Shown here: piece by piece, positions 34,204 to 39,918 of the stretch | How positions within the stretch are numbered: the first letter of the stretch is position 1 | How the letters are laid out: each line of letters begins with the position of its first letter | Assembly: GCA_947628415.1 (NCBI GenBank) | Contig: CANQZU010000004.1 | Span: forward strand, 1-39,918 | Length of the DNA: 39,918 bases | Source of the DNA: an uncultured Clostridia bacterium | GTDB taxonomy: Bacteria > Bacillota > Clostridia > TANB77 > CAG-508 | Direction: 5' to 3' | Notes under the pieces: generated by a model | Seen by the model: the letters and a program-made list of their open reading frames with translations, nothing else | Told to the model about the DNA's origin: nothing | Databases searched by the model: none | Position numbers and translations under genes: made by a program

Positions 34204-34235
34204 AATCAATAAAATATAATTATATTTTATTGATT
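34204..34235. promoter_or_regulatory. Perfect 32-bp palindrome between divergent genes
   Basis: AATCAATAAAATATAA is followed directly by its reverse complement, with no mismatch and no loop. It lies 17 bp upstream of dapF and about 100 bp upstream of the plus-strand transglycosylase gene. It is a candidate operator, or a cruciform, for the divergent pair. Confidence 0.65.
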
Positions 34236-34314
34236 GTTATTTTATCATATGACTTTTTTTTTGTAAAGTCTTATTTTTTTTATAAATCCTCTTTCTTTGC
34301 TATCAGATTTGTTA

Positions 34315-34320
34315 TATAAT
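34315..34320 (+). promoter_or_regulatory. Candidate -10 of the transglycosylase gene
   Basis: TATAAT at 34315-34320, preceded by TTGT as part of an extended element, 21 bp before the ATG. No clear -35. Confidence 0.45.
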
Positions 34321-34341
34321 AAAATTAGAAATGGGGTAGTT

Positions 34342-35031
34342 ATGAAAATATTTAAAAAAATGTTATTATTATTATTTCTTCTATTAATTGTTATAATTAG
34401 CATTTTTTTTATAATTGGTTTTAGCTATTACTCAAATGCTTTAAAGGAAAAACCTCTTATTAGCCGAGTGGAAGAAATAACTAAACAAAAAAACTTTATT
34501 GATTTTCAAGATTTACCAGATAATTATATTAATGCAGTCATTGCTGTGGAAGACCATCGTTATTATGAACATGGTGCTATTGATTTAATTGGAATTGCTA
34601 GAGCCTTTTATACCAATATTCGCGATGGTGAATTTGATGAAGGTGGAAGTACTATTACGCAACAAGTTGCCAAAAATGTTGTTTTTAACCAAGACAAAAA
34701 TATTGTTAGAAAAATTGGAGAAATTTTTGCAGCTTATGATTTAGAAAAAAATTATAGTAAAGATGAAATATTTACTTTATATGTTAATTCCTCTTATTTC
34801 GGAGAAGGTTATTATTGTATTTACGATGCTAGCATGGGATATTATAATAAAAATCCAAAAGATTTAACTTTAGCTGAAGCTAGTATGCTTGCTGGTATTC
34901 CAAATGCTCCTTCTGTTTATGCTCCAACTGTAAATCCTGATTTAGCTAAAAAACGACAAAAACATGTATTAAATAAAATGGTAGAATATGGTTATATTAC
35001 CCAAGAAGAAGCTGATTTGGTTCAGGCCTAA
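34342..35031 (+). CDS. Monofunctional peptidoglycan transglycosylase (GT51)
   Basis: A 229-aa protein with one N-terminal membrane helix (about 7-27) and a GT51 domain. Glycosyltransferase motifs are AVEDHRYYEHGAIDLIGIAR with the catalytic Glu, EGGSTITQQVAKN, and RKIGEIFAAYDLEK. There is no transpeptidase domain, so this is a monofunctional type (like MtgA/SgtA) that polymerises lipid II outside the membrane. The start is the ATG with GGGG just upstream, not the upstream ATG. The sequence TTC GGA (34798) contains an out-of-frame CGG and is read normally. Confidence 0.92.
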   Translation: MKIFKKMLLLLFLLLIVIISIFFIIGFSYYSNALKEKPLISRVEEITKQKNFIDFQDLPDNYINAVIAVEDHRYYEHGAIDLIGIARAFYTNIRDGEFDEGGSTITQQVAKNVVFNQDKNIVRKIGEIFAAYDLEKNYSKDEIFTLYVNSSYFGEGYYCIYDASMGYYNKNPKDLTLAEASMLAGIPNAPSVYAPTVNPDLAKKRQKHVLNKMVEYGYITQEEADLVQA

Positions 35032-35045
35032 TAATTTAACATAAT

Positions 35046-35072
35046 AAAAAATAGGGTTATCCCCTATTTTTT
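35046..35072. terminator. Bidirectional terminator between the transglycosylase and the GH94 fragment
   Basis: AAAAAATAGGG / CCCTATTTTTT stem with a TTAT loop and one bulged C. It overlaps the stop region of the minus-strand gene. Confidence 0.8.
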
Positions 35073-35585
35073 ATATTTGTATCTCTATTTCATATATATT
35101 TCTACTGCCATCTAATTTGATAGAATTTTCTACTTCACTTCCATTTAAAATAATTTTACTAACTCCCTTTTCAAAAACATTTTTTCCTTCTAAATTTATT
35201 ACTTTAATATTGTAAATACTTTCTTTCCACTTATATTTCATTTGATATTCCTTCCAGTCCTTTGGAATGCATGGTTCTATTTTTAAATAACCTTTTTCTA
35301 TTTTTAATCCTAATATATTTTCTATTCCTGCTTTATAATACCAACTGCTTGAACCTGTATACCAAGTCCATCCTCCTCTACCTGCTAAATTTCCTGTTCC
35401 ATAAATATCTGCTGGAATACTATATGGTTCTACTTTGTATTTTTTGCTTGCTTCTTTGGTTCTACTGTGTTCGATTGGATTAATCATACGATAAAATTCT
35501 AAAGCTTTATCTCCAAATCCTAACATTGCTTCTGCTATAATAACCCATACAGAGCCATGTGTGTATTGCAGTTGTGGACATTTTT
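35071..35585 (-). pseudogene. C-terminal fragment of a GH94-type protein, interrupted by a mobile element
   Basis: The frame from about 35585 to 35071 encodes the C-terminal ~170 residues of a GH94/cyclic beta-1,2-glucan synthase-like protein: LQYTHGSVWVIIAEAMLG matches the QYTHAxxW region, then RMINPIEHSRT and GRGGWTWYTGSSSWYYKA, and a beta-sandwich end. The residues before QYTH are not family-like, and the recombinase stop (35586-35588) lies a few bases away. The rest of the gene is absent here and must be beyond the element. The internal ATG at 35526 is not a true start. Confidence 0.85.
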
Positions 35586-35605
35586 CTATCCTATCTTTTT
35601 CTCAT
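35560..35605. mobile_element. Left boundary of an integrated mobile element (presumed att site)
   Basis: The GH94 reading frame is broken between the codons for CPQ and LQYTH (about 35570-35585), exactly where the recombinase gene ends. A serine-recombinase crossover site is expected here. The right boundary is outside the window, so the crossover dinucleotide cannot be fixed. Confidence 0.7.
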
Positions 35606-37214
35606 AATTCTTTCTAGCACATATAAAATTATTATTTAAATCTTGTAATGATTTAAAATTGAAATAAATATCAACTTGTTTATCACTATGAATTTCAATT
35701 TTTTCTATAAATTCTCTAATTATTTCTTTTGTTGGTTTTTCCATATTAAAAAATTCTTCTATCAAATTATCTAGTCTACTTTCATTTTCTGTTTTATCAT
35801 TTTCTCCAGATATTTGTTGTTCTAACTCTTTGATGTTTTGTTCATAGCCTTTAATAGTTTCTTTTATTCTATTTGCATTTTTCATATATTCATCAAGCGT
35901 AATAATTCCTGCCAATCTGTCATCATACATTACTTCTAGTTTTCTAGTCTCTTTTTCTATTGTCTCTTTGAAAGTATCTATTTGTTTTTTCATATCAAGT
36001 TCTTGTGCTTGTTTTGACTTTGTTTGTTTTGCGATTTCTTCTAATTTTTTTGTATTGGTATAAACTTTACAAACTTCTCTTAAAACTTCTAGCATTTGCT
36101 CTTCAAAAACTTGATAATTAAAATTGTGTGGAGAACATACATCAAATTTTCCAAATCTTCCATATCTTTGACATCTACCATAGATATTTCCGTTTTTATC
36201 TGGACTTCTTATTCCAATATAACCTCCACAGTCATAACATCTAAGTAATCCTTTAAATAAATAATCATTTTGCACTACTCGTGAACCTTTAGTTGCCTCA
36301 ATTACTTTTTTTGCTCTTTCAAAATCTTCTTTACTAATTATTGCTTCATGCATATTTTCTACTTTTACCCAATCCTCTTCTGGTAAATTAATAAATTTTT
36401 TTGATTTAAAACTTACCTTTTTTCTCTTTCCTTGTATTACTGTTCCTGTATATATTTCGTTTGAAAGAATAAATCGTACTGTCGATTGTTGCCATAATCC
36501 ATAAGTTAAAGATTTTGTACCTCTTGTTTTCTTATTATAATCTGATGGAATTGGAATCTTCTTTTTACTCAAGTAATCTGCTATTTGCATTGTACCAAAA
36601 CCTGCTAAATATTTTTCATATATCAGTTTTACAACCTTTGCTGCTTCTTCATCTACAATTAAATGGTATTTATTTTCTGGATCTTTTTTATATCCGTAAG
36701 GTGCTGTTCCTAAATATTCTCCAAGATTTCTTTTTGATTGCAGAACACTATTTATTTTCTTTGATGTATCTTTTGCATACATTTCATTTAATATTGACTT
36801 AAATGGTGCTATATCATTATTTGATGTATCATAAGCAGTATCTATATTGTCCAAGATAGCTATAAATCTAACATTATGCTCTGGGAAGTAATCTTCAATA
36901 TAAAGACCTGATTGTACATAGTTTCTTCCAAGTCTTGATAAATCTTTAGTTATTACCATATTTATTTTTCCGTTTTCAATGTCTGCTATCATTCTATTAA
37001 ATGCAGGTCTATCAAAACTTGTACCACTTACACCATCATCAACATATTCTGATATAAAATTTAATTTGTTTTCTTTAATGTATTGCATTAGCAAAGTCCT
37101 TTGGTTTCCAATGCTTTCACTTTCTTGATATTTTTCTTTTTCTTCATCTTCTCTTGAAAGCCTTATATATATGCCTACTTTATAATCAATATTATTCAAT
37201 ATCGTATAGCTCAC
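35586..37214 (-). CDS. Large serine recombinase (site-specific integrase)
   Basis: A 542-aa large serine recombinase that integrates or excises the element. The N-terminal resolvase domain has nucleophile Ser20 (IYIRLSREDE), YVDDGVSGTSFDRPAF and ITKDLSRLGRNYVQSG. The recombinase DNA-binding domain follows (TAPYGYKKDPENKYHLIVD), then a zinc ribbon (LRCYDCGG ... CSPHNF) and a coiled coil (about 395-475) before the C-terminal segment. The start is GTG at 37214, with AAGGAGGG four bases upstream. An earlier in-frame ATG at 37274 lacks a site. Family resembles TnpX/TndX-type enzymes. Confidence 0.95.
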   Translation of the reverse strand: MSYTILNNIDYKVGIYIRLSREDEEKEKYQESESIGNQRTLLMQYIKENKLNFISEYVDDGVSGTSFDRPAFNRMIADIENGKINMVITKDLSRLGRNYVQSGLYIEDYFPEHNVRFIAILDNIDTAYDTSNNDIAPFKSILNEMYAKDTSKKINSVLQSKRNLGEYLGTAPYGYKKDPENKYHLIVDEEAAKVVKLIYEKYLAGFGTMQIADYLSKKKIPIPSDYNKKTRGTKSLTYGLWQQSTVRFILSNEIYTGTVIQGKRKKVSFKSKKFINLPEEDWVKVENMHEAIISKEDFERAKKVIEATKGSRVVQNDYLFKGLLRCYDCGGYIGIRSPDKNGNIYGRCQRYGRFGKFDVCSPHNFNYQVFEEQMLEVLREVCKVYTNTKKLEEIAKQTKSKQAQELDMKKQIDTFKETIEKETRKLEVMYDDRLAGIITLDEYMKNANRIKETIKGYEQNIKELEQQISGENDKTENESRLDNLIEEFFNMEKPTKEIIREFIEKIEIHSDKQVDIYFNFKSLQDLNNNFICARKNYEKKIG

Positions 37215-37307
37215 ATTACCCTCCTTACTTGCTATGTAAAGATAATGAGATAATATTGATACTCTTGTTTGCAATTATATCATACTATCTCATTAAATGC
37301 CATTATT

Positions 37308-37451
37308 TTACTTTGTTTTTTTTATACAATAATTTCCAAATGCCCTTTCAATTACTTTATCTAATGCTTCTCCTTTTTCATTAAATATAACATTTATTTT
37401 AAAATCATTCTTTTTTTTGTATTTTTTTCTTTCTATGTTTTCTTCTTGCAT
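37308..37451 (-). CDS. Small basic protein upstream of the recombinase (47 aa)
   Basis: A short gene with an AAAGGAGTGAG ribosome binding site before ATG. The product is very basic at the start (RKKYKKKNDFKINVIFNEKG) and then helical (EALDKVIERAFGNYCIKK). Small proteins with the core NVxFxxxGExLxxVIExxF are often encoded just before large serine recombinases in Clostridia and may act as accessory DNA-binding factors. It lies 94 bp before the recombinase GTG start. Confidence 0.75.
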   Translation of the reverse strand: MQEENIERKKYKKKNDFKINVIFNEKGEALDKVIERAFGNYCIKKTK

Positions 37452-37600
37452 TACACTCACTCCTTTAATTGTAAGTATTTCCAAATTCTGTATTTTTATT
37501 CTTTATAGCAAATACCATACTTATCTGTAATGCATTTTTCTACATATATTATCTTTTATTTTAAAATGGGTACATAAAAAGAAAAAAGGGTAGAAAAAAA

Positions 37601-37618
37601 GAAGCTATTAAAGCTTCA
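37601..37618 (-). terminator. Terminator after the 116-aa gene
   Basis: GAAGCT / AGCTTC hairpin followed on the minus strand by a TTTTTTTC run, about 90 bp past the stop at 37709. The rest of 37452-37708 is AT-rich with no gene that I can see. Confidence 0.6.
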
Positions 37619-37708
37619 ATTTTAAAATACTTTCATTTACATTACTAATTGTAATTTATAAGTTACCAATTAATTTTCTTTTCAATTTATTGTAATATAG
37701 ATTAACAA

Positions 37709-38059
37709 TTATTTTTCATATCTTATTTTTAGATCATCTAATGTTTCTTTTGATAAATCTCTATATGCCTTATAATCTATAAAAAAATTTTTACCATTAA
37801 TATCTTTAACTTTAAAAGTATACATAAATAAACCACCTGTAAATCCATCTTCATTATAAGTAAACCATGATGCCTTTATTTTTCCATCAATATTATATTC
37901 CTGTAAAATGTATGATTCAACCATTTCACATTTATTTTTTTCTACTTCTTGAGGATTATTTTTTATGTAGTAATTAATACCTATAAAAATACAAATAACT
38001 ATAATAAAAGTAATTAAAAATATTAATATTCTTCTATCATTTAGAACCTTTTTATACAT
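37709..38059 (-). CDS. Membrane-anchored protein of unknown function (116 aa)
   Basis: One membrane helix (about residues 12-31, ILIFLITFIIVICIFIGINYY) and an extracytoplasmic domain of about 80 residues ending in DLKIRYEK. GGAGG lies about 11 nt before this ATG; an upstream ATG at 38089 would add ten residues. It is probably cargo of the mobile element. I recognise no family. Confidence 0.62.
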   Translation of the reverse strand: MYKKVLNDRRILIFLITFIIVICIFIGINYYIKNNPQEVEKNKCEMVESYILQEYNIDGKIKASWFTYNEDGFTGGLFMYTFKVKDINGKNFFIDYKAYRDLSKETLDDLKIRYEK

Positions 38060-38244
38060 ATTTAGTATTGCCTCCATCAAATAAAACACAAATCACTATT
38101 TTGAATTTAGATATAATATAACATTTTTATCAAAAAATGTCTACTTTTTTCTATTATCAACATTCTCTTCATTTCTAAATCAAATTGCAAAAATTTTGAA
38201 TAATTTATTTGTTCCAATATCGTGGTAAAATATTATGCCCAAAA

Positions 38245-38325
38245 TTCGCCAGCTTGGTGTTTTGACACCCTTTTTGCTGTTTAGGAGAAAATCTCCTAAA
38301 ACCTTTTTAAGCTCTCCGAGAGATT
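38245..38325. repeat. Cluster of small hairpins in an intergenic gap
   Basis: Three compact inverted repeats follow one another: GGTGTTTTGACACC with a T-run after it, TTTAGGAGAAAATCTCCTAAA, and CTCTCCGAGAG. The gap 38090-38324 holds no gene. Possible terminators or protein-binding sites near the 3' end of the UPF0158 gene; I cannot decide. Confidence 0.5.
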
Positions 38326-38729
38326 TATTCTTTATATTTTAAATCATTTTCTTTACACCAATTTATAGCTATTTCTTTATATTTTTCTTCTCTATAATTA
38401 TACCAATCTTGAATTATATTCACTTCAAAGCAATAATCTTTAAATCTTCTAAAAGCGCCTTTTCCTTGTATTAATCTAAGTAAATTGTTTCTTATTTCAA
38501 GATCATTTATTGTATCTATAAAATCGACCATTATTTGATATTCATTTATTTCATATTGTGTTGGAAGTATTATAGATTTTTCAAATAATTTGTCCAATTC
38601 ATCTTCATTTATATTTTCATATTCTCCAATATTTGATAAGAAAATTTCATCATTTTCTGGATTGTAATAACAATCTATTTCATTATTTACCATTTCTAAT
38701 CCTTCTATTATTTTAGATAAAGTAACCAT
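38325..38729 (-). CDS. UPF0158 family protein
   Basis: A 134-aa protein matching the UPF0158 layout: an N-terminal strand-rich start (VTLSKIIEGLEMVNNEIDCY), YQIMVDFIDTI, GKGAFRRFKDYCFE and the C-terminal WYNYREEKYKEIAINWCKEN signature. The family is widespread and uncharacterised. It lies 20 bp downstream of the 330-aa gene in the mobile region and may be co-transcribed with it. Confidence 0.85.
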   Translation of the reverse strand: MVTLSKIIEGLEMVNNEIDCYYNPENDEIFLSNIGEYENINEDELDKLFEKSIILPTQYEINEYQIMVDFIDTINDLEIRNNLLRLIQGKGAFRRFKDYCFEVNIIQDWYNYREEKYKEIAINWCKENDLKYKE

Positions 38730-38749
38730 ATTTTTCTCTCCTTATTATT

Positions 38750-39742
38750 CTACTTATAAAATTGTCTAAATTCAATTGGTGAATATCCACCTAACATATA
38801 TTGTGGGCTATTGTTATACCAATCCATAAATAAATCCATAAATTTTTTCAATTCAAAATCATCTTCAAACATACACATATTAGATAATTCTCTTAAAATA
38901 TCTATTCCTAACTCATTCTTTTTTACTAATTGCTTAAATGTCCATTCATGTATATTATCATTTTTAGATTTCAAAAACTTATATAACTTTTGTGCTTTTT
39001 CATTACAATAATATTCTTCTCTTTTTAATATTTCTTGCTTACTAAATTGTTTATATTTCATCTTTCTTGCTTTCTGTTCTTCTGCAATTTCACCTATATC
39101 AATTGGTGAATATTCTTCATCTAAATATGTAATAAATGCTTGTATTTCATTTGTGTTTGTCCATCTAATATCATAATCATTTACAAATGTATTTAAGTTC
39201 AATCTTGTAAAAAATATATCTCGTAACTCCCTTTCTGTTATTATTTCATTCATATATTTACACAATTGCTTCCTCAAAAATTCAAAATCTACTATTCCAT
39301 ATGAATATAACATTCCTACAGTTAAAAATTCTATATCTCCATATCTTTTTGCTATTACCTTATTTTCTGCTGAAAATAGTCTTTTTAATTTTTCTGTTAC
39401 TCCTGGATTAAGTGAGTAATTATAATTATCATATTTAGCTCTCATAACTATAATCATAGCCTCTTCTAGGTATCTTATATCTGGATGCTCCCTTTTATAG
39501 AAAAAAGATTTTATATCGTCACTTGTTTTTGTATATTCAATTAATCTTTCTAAATCTTTATAGGCTCTATATGGTAGCATTTTTATTATTTCTTCATCAT
39601 CTGCATTCTCATATATACTTGGTATCATTTTAAGTATGTTTTCTTTTGTTGTGTTTTCTTTAATATCTTGATTAAATATACTATTTACTACAAATAGCAT
39701 TGTGTCTTTTGATACATTTATTCTTCCATTATATTCTCCCAT
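38750..39742 (-). CDS. Protein of unknown function in the mobile region (330 aa)
   Basis: A soluble, mostly helical, Tyr/Lys/Glu-rich protein. It starts MGEYNGRINVSKDTMLFVVN and ends YMLGGYSPIEFRQFYK, a tail seen in proteins related to SEC-C or plasmid/phage-borne helical proteins; I would not assign it on that basis. No catalytic or DNA-binding motif is clear. It is probably element cargo, upstream of the UPF0158 gene. Its codon use avoids CGG like the chromosomal genes. Confidence 0.65.
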   Translation of the reverse strand: MGEYNGRINVSKDTMLFVVNSIFNQDIKENTTKENILKMIPSIYENADDEEIIKMLPYRAYKDLERLIEYTKTSDDIKSFFYKREHPDIRYLEEAMIIVMRAKYDNYNYSLNPGVTEKLKRLFSAENKVIAKRYGDIEFLTVGMLYSYGIVDFEFLRKQLCKYMNEIITERELRDIFFTRLNLNTFVNDYDIRWTNTNEIQAFITYLDEEYSPIDIGEIAEEQKARKMKYKQFSKQEILKREEYYCNEKAQKLYKFLKSKNDNIHEWTFKQLVKKNELGIDILRELSNMCMFEDDFELKKFMDLFMDWYNNSPQYMLGGYSPIEFRQFYK

Positions 39743-39766
39743 ATTTACTCCTTTATTTCTAAATGG

Positions 39767-39782
39767 TGTTCACAAAAGTGAA
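39767..39782. repeat. Small perfect hairpin
   Basis: TGTTCAC-AA-style palindrome (TGTTCACAAAAGTGAACA) between the 330-aa gene and the partial gene at the right edge. There is no T-run, so it is not a typical terminator; it may be an operator. Confidence 0.4.
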
Positions 39783-39832
39783 CAGCTCCAAATATATAAC
39801 TTATTTTACAAAACCGGACTATTGACTTTATT

Positions 39833-39918
39833 CTATATTCCCATATAACATTTCTCTTTTATAAATTTCTTTATTTCTTTTTCATCTTTTCCTTCATAAT
39901 ATGGAATAAGCAAATCTT
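39833..39918 (-). CDS. C-terminal end of a gene running off the window
   Basis: An open frame enters from the right edge and ends at TAG (39833-39835). The visible ~27 residues are DLLIPYYEGKDEKEIKKFIK followed by EKCYMGI, a charged C-terminus. It belongs to the mobile region. Too little is present to assign a family. Confidence 0.5.
   Translation of the reverse strand, partial: DLLIPYYEGKDEKEIKKFIKEKCYMGI

Noticed and set aside
38245-38325. Transposon ends formed by the small hairpins
   Set aside because: The three hairpins differ in sequence and no transposase or target duplication is visible.
1-39918. tRNA, rRNA or CRISPR arrays
   Set aside because: No tRNA T-arm with a matching acceptor stem, no rRNA-like segment, and no regularly spaced direct repeats were found in intergenic regions.

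Overview
The window is strongly AT-rich and reads as a low-GC anaerobic Firmicute, most likely an uncultured gut-type Clostridia. The evidence is fermentation genes (adhE, pflB/pflA), lysine/peptidoglycan synthesis through LL-diaminopimelate aminotransferase (dapL, dapF), and many AGGAGG-type ribosome binding sites. I found no tRNA, rRNA or CRISPR array.

Layout. 1-8150 holds fermentation genes: a 62-aa protein, adhE with a structured leader, a membrane M23 peptidase without a normal start codon, an XRE regulator, and pflB-pflA. 8160-14890 is a minus-strand housekeeping run: winged-helix-like protein, S1-domain protein, two pseudouridine synthases, lspA, a large membrane protein and a double-OB SSB. 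14890-23154 is a cell-surface block: polysaccharide deacetylase, a secreted protein, a four-gene FkbH / ACP / MBOAT / DltD-like acyl-transfer cassette and an Ig-transglutaminase protein. 23260-34190 holds a Cys-rich protein, two half-size TSUP transporters, rarA, ruvA, an HD hydrolase, a three-gene cluster of unknown function, dapL and dapF. 34200-35040 is a divergent monofunctional transglycosylase. From about 35570 to the right edge a mobile element with a large serine recombinase interrupts a GH94-type gene.

Main observation. Five otherwise intact genes (pflA, the deacetylase, the transglutaminase-like gene, rarA twice, ruvA) are each interrupted by a +1 frame change. All six sites have the same form: an in-frame CGG, followed by A or G, stands where the family has glycine, and skipping the C restores GGA or GGG and the full-length protein. 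The extra C is on the coding strand and exactly at a codon boundary in all six cases, on both DNA strands. By hand count about 29 other sense-strand CGG triplets lie out of frame and disturb nothing. The only CGG that appears to be read as ordinary arginine is in the 62-aa gene at the left end. This pattern suggests CGGN is read as glycine (a four-base codon, or programmed +1 shifting at an unassigned CGG) rather than random sequencing error or gene decay. I cannot test this from one window. The decisive checks are the genome-wide CGG pattern, the tRNA set (tRNA-Arg-CCG, any unusual tRNA-Gly) and peptides across the sites.
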